Shown: one piece after another, positions 8,228 to 16,753 of the stretch
How the letters are laid out: each line of letters opens with the position of its first letter
Numbering within the stretch: the stretch's first letter is position 1
DNA from: Acidimicrobiia bacterium
Lineage (GTDB): Bacteria > Actinomycetota > Acidimicrobiia > Spongiisociales > UBA5794
NCBI GenBank assembly: GCA_041393965.1
Contig: JAWKJB010000001.1
Location: 248,001-312,000 of the forward strand
Direction of reading: 5' to 3'
Length of the DNA: 64,000 bases
Made by a program: the position numbers and the translations under genes
Notes under the pieces: model-generated
What the model saw: the letters and a program-made list of their open reading frames with translations, nothing else
What the model was told of the DNA's origin: nothing
Databases searched by the model: none

Positions 8228-8920
8228 CTAGAACGGCAGTCCCACCGCCTCGCAGAGGAATCTGGCGTAGGGAGCCGCCTTGTCGTAGAGCTTCCCGAGG
8301 TCGTCGTCGAACGATCCTGAAGTCACCGTCTTCTGGGTGAGCTTTGATCCCGCGGTGAAGCTCTTCCGGCGAACATCGACCGGGAACTCGGGTTCCTCGT
8401 ATTCCCGAGGGATTCGCTTCAGCAGGTCCGCCTCGTCAGGAGTTGCATCCCAGGCATCGATGAACGACCTGCTTGTAACCGCACGCTGCCACGCATCGGG
8501 ATCGGTGTAGATCCGGTCCCTGATCTGTTTCGCCACCTTTGCCTCTGGGCGCCACAGCCCGACGCCAGCCCAGCAGCTCCGGGGCTCAAGGTGGAGATAG
8601 AAGCCCGGTGCATGAACATCTTTCGCCATCTCGTGCCTGAACTGGATCCCGATGTTCGCCTTGTACGGCGTCTTGTCGCCGGTGAACCTGGTGTCGCGGT
8701 AGGGACGCATGAGAGAACCGCCGTTGGTCCGCGGGTCGGCAACGAAGTGATCCGAGATGTTCGTGAGCCGCGGCGCGAAGTCGGAGATGAACTCCTGAGC
8801 GGGCTCACGGATCGTCCTGATGTAGCGCTCCTTGTTCGCCTCGAACCAGGAGCGGTTGTTGTTGGCGGCGAGGTCGCGAAGGAACTTGAAGGCGGCCGGT
8901 GTGAAGTAGGTGCTGCGCAC
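8228..8920 (-). CDS. DUF2461 family protein
   Basis: The 230-residue product matches the DUF2461 (TIGR02453) family: it opens with YFTPAAFKFLRDLAANNNRSWFEANKERY, followed by LMRPYRDTRFTGDKTPYKANIG, GFYLHLEP, and a C-terminal segment with GFDDDLGKLYDKAAPYARFL-like features. The biochemical role of this family is not established. I use the GTG at 8920, preceded by GAAGGGA and by a TAGGTT -10 about 25 bases upstream; the longer frame upstream has no family similarity. It is convergent with the TetR gene, with a gap of 23 bases. Confidence 0.85.
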   Translation of the reverse strand: MRSTYFTPAAFKFLRDLAANNNRSWFEANKERYIRTIREPAQEFISDFAPRLTNISDHFVADPRTNGGSLMRPYRDTRFTGDKTPYKANIGIQFRHEMAKDVHAPGFYLHLEPRSCWAGVGLWRPEAKVAKQIRDRIYTDPDAWQRAVTSRSFIDAWDATPDEADLLKRIPREYEEPEFPVDVRRKSFTAGSKLTQKTVTSGSFDDDLGKLYDKAAPYARFLCEAVGLPF

Positions 8921-9037
8921 GGTGGTCCCTTCTGGTGGTGCCAACCTATCGAAAGCTGTTCGCAGATGGAAGAGGGTCGGTTGGCCGCGCCCCGTTCCGG
9001 TTCCGATGAATGTCCCTTCCCCTACGCTGCGAGACCC

Positions 9038-9961
9038 ATGGCAGTCATCGAATACGGGCTTCAGGTTTCCGGGCCATATGAGCATCTCCTCGCTGGCGCC
9101 AATCTTGCACGAGAAAGGGGGATGGTCGCGCTCGCCCTTCCGGACCACTACCTGATGTCCGTCAACGACGATCTTGCCGCAACGACCGACGCTCCCGATG
9201 CGTTGATCCAACTCGGTGGGCTCGCTCGGGACACGGCTGGCATCGAGCTGGTCGCGCTTGTGTCGCCCATCACCTTTCGGCACCCTGCGGTCCTTGCCAA
9301 GACAGCCATGACGCTCGACGCGATGTCAGGCGGGCGATTCACGCTCGGTGTCGGAGCAGGGTGGTTGGAACGAGAGCATCAGGTGTTCGGCCTTCCGTTC
9401 CCTGACCGTGGGGAGCGTTTCGCGATGCTCGAAGAAGCCCTCGGCTACCTGTCTGCGGCGTTCGATCCGGATCATCCCGGATACCGCGGCGACCGGTATC
9501 GGCTCGAGAGCTTCCCCCTCAACCCGATGCCGCAGCGACGGATCCCTCTGCTTGTTGGCGGCTCGGGCCGGCACACGACTCCCCGCCTTGCCGGAACCTT
9601 CGCCGACGAGTTCAATGTGTACCCAGGGCCTGCCTTTGTGGAGCGCATCAAGGCGTGCCGCGACGCGGCGGTCGCTGCGGGCCGTGACCCGGACGCCATC
9701 AGGATCTCATCGGCGGGCCAAGTCCTCGCCGCCGAGACGGAAGCCGAATTCGAAGCACTCCTCGCACAGGAAGCGCACGAGCGTGGGATGTCACGGGACG
9801 AGCTCGCGGACTACTTCGCGCAACGCCGACCCCCTCACGGTACCTACGATCAGGTGCGCGCCATCCTCGATGACTACGCGCGGATGGGTATGCAGCGCTT
9901 CTACTTCCAAGGAATCGGCACCGACGGGGAAGCACTGCTCGATGGGCTTGGCATCGGCTGA
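9038..9961 (+). CDS. LLM-class F420-dependent oxidoreductase
   Basis: The 307-residue protein is a luciferase-like TIM-barrel oxidoreductase of the type that in actinobacteria uses coenzyme F420. Signatures are the N-terminal YGLQVSGPYEHLLAGANLARERG, ALPDHYLM, the central AMTLDAMSGGRFTLGVGAGWLEREHQVFG and RIPLLVGGSGRHTTPRLAGTFADEFN. The frame is open far upstream, but ATG 9038 fits the family N-terminus and is preceded by TACGCT (9023-9028) with a nine-base gap, consistent with a nearly leaderless message. Its stop overlaps the start of the next gene by one base (TGATG). The substrate is unknown. Confidence 0.88.
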   Translation: MAVIEYGLQVSGPYEHLLAGANLARERGMVALALPDHYLMSVNDDLAATTDAPDALIQLGGLARDTAGIELVALVSPITFRHPAVLAKTAMTLDAMSGGRFTLGVGAGWLEREHQVFGLPFPDRGERFAMLEEALGYLSAAFDPDHPGYRGDRYRLESFPLNPMPQRRIPLLVGGSGRHTTPRLAGTFADEFNVYPGPAFVERIKACRDAAVAAGRDPDAIRISSAGQVLAAETEAEFEALLAQEAHERGMSRDELADYFAQRRPPHGTYDQVRAILDDYARMGMQRFYFQGIGTDGEALLDGLGIG

Positions 9962-10875
9962 TGCGCAGGGTCACCATCGACATCGGGGGCCCCGTATCGG
10001 TGATCGAGTATGGCGGTTCGGGCCCGTTGGCTGTCTGCGTCCACGGGCTCGAGGGTTCTGCATACAACTGGCGGGACATCGCACCCGACCTGATCCGAAC
10101 CCACACCGTCGTGGCTCCCGATCTCATCGGCTTCGGATACACCCAACCATCGGGAAGGGCCGCGACCGTCTCGGCGAACGCTGACCTCGTTTCGGGCCTG
10201 ATCGACCACTACGGAGGGCCGGCGCTGGTCGTCGGGAACTCGATGGGTGGCCTCATTTCGATCCTCGCGGCAGGCAACCGACCTGCCAGCGTTGGGGCCA
10301 TGGTCCTCGTCGGCCCCGCGGGACCGGTGCGGCGGTGGGATCGTTTGCGACCATGGGCCGCGTTGACGATCGGCGCCCCCCTGATCCCAGGGATCGGAGC
10401 CGCGATCGTCGATGCCTATCGATCCTCGCGATCAGCCGAAGAAGGCGTTGCGGAGTCGTATCGCCTCGTCACGGCGGACCCCGATACGGTGAGTCCGACA
10501 GCGACCGCCGACGCCCTCGAGATCGCCGTCTTGCGCCGCACCCAACCGTGGGCGGCACACTCCCTCGTGGAGGCCACACGCTCGATCTTTCCCTTCGTCG
10601 TCGCCTCCCGCCGGTTCACCGACGCTCTCGACCGCGTCGCACAACCCACCCTCCTGATCCAGGGGTTGGCGGACCGGATCGTCGACCGCCACACCGCACA
10701 GTGGATCGCGGCGAAGCGTCCGGATTGGGCAACGGCTTATCTCGAAGGTATCGGACATGTCCCGATGATCGAGTCGCCTGAGACCTTCATCGAGGTCTTC
10801 CGCGCATGGGAGGGACACCTCGGGGATGGGGATCAGGATGCGCGCCGGAGCAGCGTGAACGGGAGATCCTCGTAG
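9961..10875 (+). CDS. Alpha/beta hydrolase
   Basis: The 304-residue protein has the alpha/beta-hydrolase core: VCVHGLEGSAYNW (oxyanion region), nucleophile elbow GNSMGG with Ser94, acid Asp238 in LLIQGLADRIVD, and His266 in GIGHVP. It is translationally coupled to the LLM oxidoreductase (TGATG), so the two probably act on the same compound class. The substrate cannot be predicted. The last 14 codons overlap the 3' end of the convergent DUF2079 gene (10833-10875); this tail (GDQDARRSSVNGRSS) lies beyond the conserved domain. Confidence 0.88.
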   Translation: MRRVTIDIGGPVSVIEYGGSGPLAVCVHGLEGSAYNWRDIAPDLIRTHTVVAPDLIGFGYTQPSGRAATVSANADLVSGLIDHYGGPALVVGNSMGGLISILAAGNRPASVGAMVLVGPAGPVRRWDRLRPWAALTIGAPLIPGIGAAIVDAYRSSRSAEEGVAESYRLVTADPDTVSPTATADALEIAVLRRTQPWAAHSLVEATRSIFPFVVASRRFTDALDRVAQPTLLIQGLADRIVDRHTAQWIAAKRPDWATAYLEGIGHVPMIESPETFIEVFRAWEGHLGDGDQDARRSSVNGRSS

Positions 10876-12275
10876 AAGACGACATAGTCGCCGCTGTCGA
10901 TGAGGTCCTCCACGATGTGGTCGAAGTCACGGAACGAGTCCCATCGCAGCACAACCCACTCGACGGCCGAAGGGTCAGGCAGGCCGGTGTCGTCGGCCCC
11001 GTAGTTGTACGGAAGGAACGGGTTCGGGAACATGTAGATCTCCTCACGGTTCGTGAGGTGGGGGACGAAGGAGGTCCATGCGGAGACCGAATCACCTTCC
11101 GGCACGACCTCGAGGAGGGCTCGCATCTGGTCGTTGCTGTCGTGTGGTTTGGCCCAGTCACGGATCGGGGCAGCGGCGACCCAGATCCCGATCGGCACGA
11201 TGATCGACGCCACAACCGCGGCGATCTTGATGCCCCGGTTGCCGATGGCACGAAGCCTCGCAGCTCCGAACGCTGCGGCGATCGCCACCACTGCGACGAG
11301 ATACGCCGTGTAATGCCATCGGATCTCGTACTGGTATCCGTGGAGCGAAAGGACATTCGCAGCAAGGGTCGGGATGCCCACGAGGAGCCACCTGCTGGCG
11401 AACACGGCGAGCGGCATCGCGAACACGAGTGCCACCACATACCACACCTTGGTCGGGTTGGTGACCGTGTCCCACCACACATCGGGTGAGGTGACAAGGC
11501 CGGCGAGAATCCCGAGCGGGGATTCCCCGAGATAGCCGTACCGATAGGAGTACAGCAGTTCCCCGGTCGGTGACCATGCCGGCAACAAGACGAGGAAGTT
11601 CACCAGGAACGCTGCGAGCCCAACACCGGCGATCACGAATCCGACCTTTCGCTTGTTCATGAGCCACGCAACGGCGAGCCCGAAGGGCACCACGACGAGC
11701 CCGACATCCTCCTTGGCGGTGAGGGCAACCACGACGACGACGATCGCCCACCCGTGGCGGTCATGCTGAAGCAACAGGACCGCAGCCAGGATCAGCGGGA
11801 TGACAAGCACCTCGGGGTGGAACGGGTCCCGAACCTGCCACTGCACGGCGGGGGCAACGAGCACGAGAAGACCCGTGAGGATCGACAGTCCCGAGCCTGC
11901 CCCTGCCCTCGCGGCGATCGCATAGGCGAGCACCGAGGCGAGCCCGAGCGCAACCACCGAGATGACGATCAGCGTGCCAGGAGATGGAACGAGCGCGTAG
12001 ATCGGCGCGATGAGGATGAGAATGTACGAGGAGTGGTCAGCAAACAGCGGGAGACCCCGAACGGTCACGAACGGGTCCTTGAGGCGGCTCAGCAGCCAGG
12101 TGCCTTGCGCGAAGATCCCGAGGTCGAACGCGTGGGTGTGGAACCGGAGATGCTGGAGAACACCCCGAATGGAGAACACGACGGTCCACACCGCTGCGAG
12201 CGCCGACGACACCAAGAGCCCGTATCGGTTCCGAAGCCTGGGGATCGTGCTGCGATCGTCCGTCTGGATTGACAC
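10833..12275 (-). CDS. DUF2079 polytopic membrane protein
   Basis: The 480-residue product has roughly ten to twelve hydrophobic segments and the DUF2079 hallmark FHTHAFDLGIFAQGTWLLS near the N-terminus, followed by FADHSSYILILIAPIYAL and FHPEVL. The family is glycosyltransferase-like (GT-C type membrane fold) but has no assigned reaction. I use the GTG at 12275, which has GGAG six bases upstream; another GTG at 12320 would add 15 charged residues and sits inside the promoter of the divergent capA-like gene. The 3' end overlaps the hydrolase gene on the other strand by 43 bases. Confidence 0.85.
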   Translation of the reverse strand: MSIQTDDRSTIPRLRNRYGLLVSSALAAVWTVVFSIRGVLQHLRFHTHAFDLGIFAQGTWLLSRLKDPFVTVRGLPLFADHSSYILILIAPIYALVPSPGTLIVISVVALGLASVLAYAIAARAGAGSGLSILTGLLVLVAPAVQWQVRDPFHPEVLVIPLILAAVLLLQHDRHGWAIVVVVVALTAKEDVGLVVVPFGLAVAWLMNKRKVGFVIAGVGLAAFLVNFLVLLPAWSPTGELLYSYRYGYLGESPLGILAGLVTSPDVWWDTVTNPTKVWYVVALVFAMPLAVFASRWLLVGIPTLAANVLSLHGYQYEIRWHYTAYLVAVVAIAAAFGAARLRAIGNRGIKIAAVVASIIVPIGIWVAAAPIRDWAKPHDSNDQMRALLEVVPEGDSVSAWTSFVPHLTNREEIYMFPNPFLPYNYGADDTGLPDPSAVEWVVLRWDSFRDFDHIVEDLIDSGDYVVFYEDLPFTLLRRAS

Positions 12276-12338
12276 GCCCGACTCCACCCTCCGCCACGCG
12301 GCACGCCGAGTTCGTGTCACGCGGTACCGTTTTCGCTG

Positions 12339-13424
12339 ATGGACGGACGATACCTGTCAACCGTGTTTGCGATCCTGCTCCTTGCCACCGGTTGTTCCGA
12401 CGCGCGGCAGGCTTCGAGCGACCGTTGGCATGGCAACGAACCGGTCGTTCCGCTTGCCTCGACCACGACGACCGCGAACCCCACTCCGACGGTTCCCACG
12501 ACGCCGCTCGCAGCGCGACCCGATCCGGAGCGTGGGCGTCTCGTCATCAACGGAACCGGGGATGTGAACCTCGATCCGTCCTTCGTGCGGACCTTCCCCT
12601 CGACGGGTTATGAGGATGCCTGGACCGGGCTCAACGGAGCGTTCGTCGACGACGACCTGACCGTTGTGAACCTCGAGTGCTCCCCTTCGCCGCTCGGGAC
12701 ACCCTGGGAAAAGCCGTGGGTGTTCCAGTGCGACCCCAATGCGTTCGAAGCGATGGCCGCGGCGGGGGTCGATGTCGTGAACCTCGCGAACAACCATGCG
12801 ATGGACTACGGCATGACCGCGATGCTCGACGGAAGGGACCGCCTGCGAGCGGTCGGAATCGAGCCGGTCGGGACCGGTGCGAATCGCGAGGAGGCCTATG
12901 CCCCTGTCCTCGTCGAGGTCGGTGGTTGGACGGTGGCGGTGATCGGGAGCGGTGGAGTGTACCCCGAAACCGGAACTTGGGTCGCAACCGACGACAGGCC
13001 CGGCATGACAAGCGGGGACGACACGGAATCGATCGCCGACGCCATCCGCGCCGCCGACGCCGTCGCGGATCTCGTTCTTGTCACGGCACACTGGGGACAG
13101 GAACACGAGGCAACGCCGCGACCGTTCGAGATCAGCCAGGCGAAGTCGTGGATCGATGCGGGCGCCGATGGTGTGTTCGGCCACCATCAACATCGGCTCC
13201 AGCCCCTCATGTGGTACAACGGCAAGCCGATCGCCCTCGGTCTCGGCAACTTCGTGTGGCAGGCCTACCCCGAAGAGGCGAAACAGACGGCCATCGCCCA
13301 GTTCGTCTACGAGCCCGACGGGCGCGTCTCGGCCTGCCTGCTCGATGTCGTGATCGAACGCCACGGCCATCCCGTGATCCAAGACCCTGATGCCCCGGTG
13401 TGCGGCACACGCGGCCCCCGCTGA
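12339..13424 (+). CDS. CapA-family (PgsA-like) lipoprotein phosphoesterase
   Basis: This 361-residue protein begins with a lipoprotein signal (MDGRYLSTVFAILLLATGC, lipid-bearing Cys19), a Thr/Pro-rich linker, and then a CapA metallophosphatase-like domain: NGTGDVNLD, VNLECSPS, NLANNHAMDYG, VTAHWGQEHE and FGHHQHRLQPLMWYNGKPIALGLGNFVW. The conserved Asp, Glu, Asn-His and His residues fit the calcineurin-like metal site. CapA proteins act in poly-gamma-glutamate capsule export, but many lone homologues have unknown roles, and no capB/C is present here. The start is supported by TACCGT (12325-12330) eight bases upstream. The position outside the membrane follows from the lipobox. Confidence 0.88.
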   Translation: MDGRYLSTVFAILLLATGCSDARQASSDRWHGNEPVVPLASTTTTANPTPTVPTTPLAARPDPERGRLVINGTGDVNLDPSFVRTFPSTGYEDAWTGLNGAFVDDDLTVVNLECSPSPLGTPWEKPWVFQCDPNAFEAMAAAGVDVVNLANNHAMDYGMTAMLDGRDRLRAVGIEPVGTGANREEAYAPVLVEVGGWTVAVIGSGGVYPETGTWVATDDRPGMTSGDDTESIADAIRAADAVADLVLVTAHWGQEHEATPRPFEISQAKSWIDAGADGVFGHHQHRLQPLMWYNGKPIALGLGNFVWQAYPEEAKQTAIAQFVYEPDGRVSACLLDVVIERHGHPVIQDPDAPVCGTRGPR

Positions 13425-13457
13425 CCGACCGCGTAAGTTACCTGCAACCCCGGGTTG

Positions 13458-13503
13458 TACCCAGGGCTCCCAGTCGGCTATACCCGAGTGGCAGCCCTGG
13501 GTA
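13458..13503. repeat. 11-bp perfect inverted repeat upstream of parA
   Basis: TACCCAGGGCT (13458-13468) and AGCCCTGGGTA (13493-13503) are perfect complements separated by 24 bases. They lie in the 141-base gap between the capA-like gene and parA, about 50 bases before the parA -10 (TACACT, 13554-13559). There is no T-run, so an intrinsic terminator is unlikely; a protein-binding site is possible. The 10-mer GTACCCAGGG is shared with the dispersed repeat at 56202. Confidence 0.6.
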
Positions 13504-13565
13504 GATGACGGAACAGCACCGAGAGCCGTTCTGCCGGGTTGGTTCGTAGGACCTACACTCCCCGT

Positions 13566-14321
13566 GTGGCGACGATCATCGCAGTGGCGAACCAGAAGGG
13601 CGGGGTTGCCAAGACCACCACGGTCCACACGCTCGCCGAAGCACTCTCGGAGCTCGGCCGGCGCCTCCTGATGGTCGATCTCGATCCACAGGCCTGCCTC
13701 ACCTTCGCAGCCGGGATCGATCCCGACTCCCTCGATCACTCGATCCACGATGTGCTCATGGGCAGGATCGAGCTCACCGACTGCATCGTGGATCGGGAAG
13801 GCCCCGATCTCGTCCCATCCACGATCGACCTCGCCGGATCCGAGGTGCATCTCCTCACCAAGACCGGTCGAGAATTCGTGTTGAAGCGTGCCCTGCGAGA
13901 CCTGGGCCGCACATACGACTTGATCCTCATCGACTGCGGGCCCTCCCTCGGCATCCTCACGGTGAACGCCCTCACCGCCGCCGACATGGTTCTCGTCCCG
14001 TTCCAGGCCGAGACGCTGAGCGATCGCGGGGTGGGCCAGCTCCTCGACACTATCGACGATGTCCGGCAATACACCAACGAGGACCTCACGGTTCTCGGCG
14101 GGATCGCAACCATGTACGACCCCCGCACGAATCTCGGCAAACGCGTACTCGTCGAGCTGGAGGAGCGCCACGGGCTCCGCGTTATCGGACCGCCGATCCC
14201 ACGGTCGGTGCGTGTCGCCGAAGCTCCCGGTGAAGGAGTGTCGGTTCTCGCCCACGCTCGGAGCTCGAAGGCGGCTGAGGCGTATCGCGAGGTCGCAATG
14301 AGCCTGGTTGGCATGCTGTGA
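13566..14321 (+). CDS. ParA/Soj-family ATPase (orphan)
   Basis: The 251-residue protein has the deviant Walker A NQKGGVAKTTT (Lys11 and Lys16), MVDLDPQACLTFAAG, IDCGPSLGILTVNALTAAD (Walker B) and the C-terminal RVAEAPGEGVSV found in ParA/Soj ATPases, which position DNA or protein cargo through ATP-driven dimerisation on the nucleoid. The GTG start at 13566 follows TACACT (13554-13559) with six bases, another leaderless arrangement. There is no parB; instead the next gene, overlapping by four bases, encodes a small zinc-ribbon protein. A role in chromosome partition is therefore not certain; placement of a cell-surface or division factor is equally possible. Confidence 0.88.
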   Translation: MATIIAVANQKGGVAKTTTVHTLAEALSELGRRLLMVDLDPQACLTFAAGIDPDSLDHSIHDVLMGRIELTDCIVDREGPDLVPSTIDLAGSEVHLLTKTGREFVLKRALRDLGRTYDLILIDCGPSLGILTVNALTAADMVLVPFQAETLSDRGVGQLLDTIDDVRQYTNEDLTVLGGIATMYDPRTNLGKRVLVELEERHGLRVIGPPIPRSVRVAEAPGEGVSVLAHARSSKAAEAYREVAMSLVGML

Positions 14322-14644
14322 CCAAGCGACGCGATCCCGAAGGAAAACGAGCCCTCTTCGAATCGCCGCCGATCGAGATCGACGAACCGCTGCGGGATGA
14401 TCCGCTCATCGAACACCATACAGAAGACGGCCACGAGGCGCTCTATTCGGCCGGTGAACACCAACCGGGAACCGTCGTCATCACCTGCTCCCGTTGCGAG
14501 GTCCGATCTCGGATCAGCCTCATCGAGTCGTTCGTCAGGATCCTGTCGATCTCCTTGTGGATTCCGGGTCGTCCCTACAGCCGCTGGATTCCGTGCCCTT
14601 CCTGCCAGACGCGATCGTGGTGCCGGATCGACTGGTTCGGTTAG
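14318..14644 (+). CDS. Small zinc-ribbon protein coupled to ParA
   Basis: The 108-residue product starts at a GTG that overlaps the parA stop (GTGA), so it is probably translated by coupling. The N-terminal half is acidic and probably disordered. The C-terminal half has paired cysteines, CSRC and CPSC, about 40 residues apart, in a pattern like a zinc ribbon, and an aromatic end (WCRIDWFG). I do not recognise a named family. The coupling suggests that it works with the ParA ATPase, perhaps as its partner or cargo adaptor in place of ParB. Confidence 0.7.
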   Translation: MTKRRDPEGKRALFESPPIEIDEPLRDDPLIEHHTEDGHEALYSAGEHQPGTVVITCSRCEVRSRISLIESFVRILSISLWIPGRPYSRWIPCPSCQTRSWCRIDWFG

Positions 14645-14663
14645 TCGGATCCCGTGGTGCGTG

Positions 14664-15044
14664 TCAGGTTGCAGCCAGCCTCGAGAGAAAACGCTCCCGA
14701 TCGATCACGCTTCGCACATGGTGGCCGTCGGCGACGACCTTGTCCCCTTCGAACACTTCGAAGTGGAAGATGAGTTCGTTGTCCTCGATGTCCTCGAGAA
14801 CCGCCTTGGCAACGACCGTCGACCCGACGGCGCTCGGCGCGTAATGGCCGAGCTGCACATCGACCCCAACCGTCGTCAGTCGCTTCGGAAGCTGGTTGCC
14901 GATCGCCTTCACCGCAGCCTCCTCCGCGAGCGCGAGAACCTTTGGCGTTCCGAGCACGGGCACATCCCCGGATCCGAGCGCGATCGCGGTTGAGGCTTCG
15001 TCGACGACGAAAGTGACGGACGCATTCGAGCTGCGGTTGATCAT
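14664..15044 (-). CDS. FlK-like hotdog thioesterase
   Basis: The 126-residue protein looks like the fluoroacetyl-CoA thioesterase FlK and relatives: VPVLGTPKVLALAEEAAVKAI, then TVGVDVQLGHYAPSAVGSTVVAKAVLEDIEDNELIFHFEVFEGDKVVADGHHVRSVID. These hotdog proteins hydrolyse small or branched acyl-CoA esters; fluoroacetate itself is not implied. I use ATG 15044 rather than the upstream start; TATTCT at 15052-15057 (reverse strand) ends seven bases before it. It is divergent from an enoyl-CoA hydratase-like gene with only 48 bases between the two starts. Confidence 0.82.
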   Translation of the reverse strand: MINRSSNASVTFVVDEASTAIALGSGDVPVLGTPKVLALAEEAAVKAIGNQLPKRLTTVGVDVQLGHYAPSAVGSTVVAKAVLEDIEDNELIFHFEVFEGDKVVADGHHVRSVIDRERFLSRLAAT

Positions 15045-15092
15045 GATGAGCAGAATACGCACTGTTCGACACCCACCGGTAGCGTCTCTCAC
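15045..15092. promoter_or_regulatory. Divergent leaderless promoters (thioesterase / enoyl-CoA hydratase-like)
   Basis: In 48 bases there are two -10 hexamers back to back: TATTCT (15052-15057, reverse strand) seven bases before ATG 15044, and TAGCGT (15080-15085) seven bases before ATG 15093. No ribosome site is visible for either gene. Confidence 0.6.
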
Positions 15093-15758
15093 ATGGATCG
15101 GTTCGATCTCACCGAACAAGGCGGTGTCTGGACGCTGACCCTCGCCGATGGCGAGAACCGACTCGGGAGTGCGTCGATCCGGTCGTGGCACCGTGCGCTC
15201 GACGAGGTGGCGGCCAAGCCCGGCTCCGTGCTCGTCGCGGTCGGAACCGACCGCTTTTGGTCAACGGGGCTCGACCTCGACGAGATGGGGCGCCTCGGCG
15301 ACGAGGATCGCCTGGCGTTCATGGCGACGGTCGATGGCCTGCTCCTACGGATCCTGACGGCACCATTTCCCACCGTTGCTGCCCTCAACGGTCACGCCTA
15401 CGCCGGGGGTGCTCTGCTTGCCTTGGCCTTCGATCATCGCATCATGCGCAACGATCGCGGCTTCTTCTGCCTCCCGTCGGTCGATGTCGGCATCCCGTTC
15501 ACCGAAGGCATGGCCACACTCATCACCGCGAAGGTCCCACAACCCCATGCTCACGACCTCGTCGTCACCGGCCGCCGAATCACCGGCGATGAGGCCGCAA
15601 CGATGGGCATCGTCCACGCATCGACCACGGCGGGGTGGGTCCTCCCCGAGGCTCTCGATCTGGCGACCACCCTGACCGGCAAGGACCCAGCGACCCTTGG
15701 GACCGTCAAGCGGCGCCTCTACCCCGTCGCCTGCGAACTCTTGGCCCGATCGGTGTGA
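15093..15758 (+). CDS. Enoyl-CoA hydratase/isomerase family protein
   Basis: The 221-residue crotonase-fold protein shows GTDRFWSTGLDLDEM (oxyanion-hole loop), PTVAALNGHAYAGGALLALAFDHRIM and LPSVDVGIPFTEGM. The glutamates of true hydratases are not evident at the usual two positions (GGALLAL and SVDVG replace GxxxE and E-x-x-x-G), so an isomerase or other crotonase reaction is as likely as hydration. It is shorter than the usual 255-260 residues. The last codons overlap the start of the next gene (GTGTGA). Start supported by the TAGCGT hexamer upstream. Confidence 0.82.
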   Translation: MDRFDLTEQGGVWTLTLADGENRLGSASIRSWHRALDEVAAKPGSVLVAVGTDRFWSTGLDLDEMGRLGDEDRLAFMATVDGLLLRILTAPFPTVAALNGHAYAGGALLALAFDHRIMRNDRGFFCLPSVDVGIPFTEGMATLITAKVPQPHAHDLVVTGRRITGDEAATMGIVHASTTAGWVLPEALDLATTLTGKDPATLGTVKRRLYPVACELLARSV

Positions 15759-16726
15759 AACATCCCGTCGACACGGCAGCGGGCATGATCGTCGCGTGGG
15801 GTCCATCACGCCTGCGGTTCTTTGCCCGCGGATGGGGCGATCCCGCCCTGCTTGAGCCCCCCGATATCTCGCCACGAATCGCCCAACCGATCCACCCGGT
15901 GTGGCTGAGTGACGAACGATTCGATGGAGGATTGCTCCGTCGGGGCGTCTACGACGGAGTTGCAGATGCGCTCCCTGCACGGTCAAGAACCGGGTCGATC
16001 ATCAGCATCTCGCCGATCGCACCGCACCACCGCACCGTCGTCCTCATGGCGGCATGGAACGAACACGATCCCAGGGTCAGAGTCAGCCTCGCTCGGCATC
16101 TCGCGCGCCTCGGGATCGCCTCGCTCATCCCCGAGAACCCCTACTACGGCTCGCGACGGCCCGATCCGACGATCCATCAACCGATCGAGACGGTTTCGGA
16201 CTTCATGCGGATGGGAATCGCCGCCGTTGCCGAAGGCGCAGGGCTCCTCGCAGGCGTGCGCGAACGCGGAAACGAACCAGGCGTGTCGGGATACTCGATG
16301 GGAGGCAATGTCGCAGCGTTGATCTCGTCGATAACACCGTTCCCGGTCGCTACCGCTCCGCTCGCGGCTTCCCACTCACCCGCACCGGTGTTTCTCGATG
16401 GCGTCCTTCGCGAAGGTATCGCCTGGGGCGCCCTCGGTGGCAAGCCGGAGGCAAGGGACCGCCTCCGCCGGGTCCTCGGGTCCGTGTCGGTCCTCCGAGC
16501 CTCCCCACCCCCACACGCGGCCCACGCGATCATCGTCGGCGGCCGCAGCGACGGATACATCCCTGCGGCAGCGACGACGGATCTCGCCAACCATTGGCAA
16601 GGAAGTGACCTGCGTTGGTTTCGGGGCGGGCACGCAACCGTCGTGTGGTATCGAAAGGCGCAGCTCGCTCGCATCGTCGCCGAGTCCTTCGACCGGGTGT
16701 TCGGGGCTACGAGCGCGACGGTGTGA
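15755..16726 (+). CDS. Alpha/beta hydrolase, DUF2048/ABHD18-like
   Basis: The 323-residue protein has an alpha/beta-hydrolase elbow GYSMGGN with Ser181, an upstream VLMAAWNEHDPRVRV strand, PENPYYGSRRP as in the ABHD18/DUF2048 group, and a late GGHATVV likely to hold the catalytic His. The GTG start at 15755 overlaps the stop of the enoyl-CoA hydratase-like gene by four bases, so the two are co-translated. The substrate is unknown; the neighbour suggests lipid or acyl chemistry. Confidence 0.78.
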   Translation: MKHPVDTAAGMIVAWGPSRLRFFARGWGDPALLEPPDISPRIAQPIHPVWLSDERFDGGLLRRGVYDGVADALPARSRTGSIISISPIAPHHRTVVLMAAWNEHDPRVRVSLARHLARLGIASLIPENPYYGSRRPDPTIHQPIETVSDFMRMGIAAVAEGAGLLAGVRERGNEPGVSGYSMGGNVAALISSITPFPVATAPLAASHSPAPVFLDGVLREGIAWGALGGKPEARDRLRRVLGSVSVLRASPPPHAAHAIIVGGRSDGYIPAAATTDLANHWQGSDLRWFRGGHATVVWYRKAQLARIVAESFDRVFGATSATV

Positions 16727-16753
16727 CAAGCACCCGGCGTCTCCCGGGCAGGG

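Noticed and set aside
13458..13503. Inverted repeat as an intrinsic terminator of the capA-like gene.
   Set aside because: Loop of 24 bases and no T-run; better treated as a possible binding site.
12357..14255. 632-codon open frame on the minus strand across the capA-like and parA genes.
   Set aside because: It runs through two well-supported genes and their promoter on the other strand.
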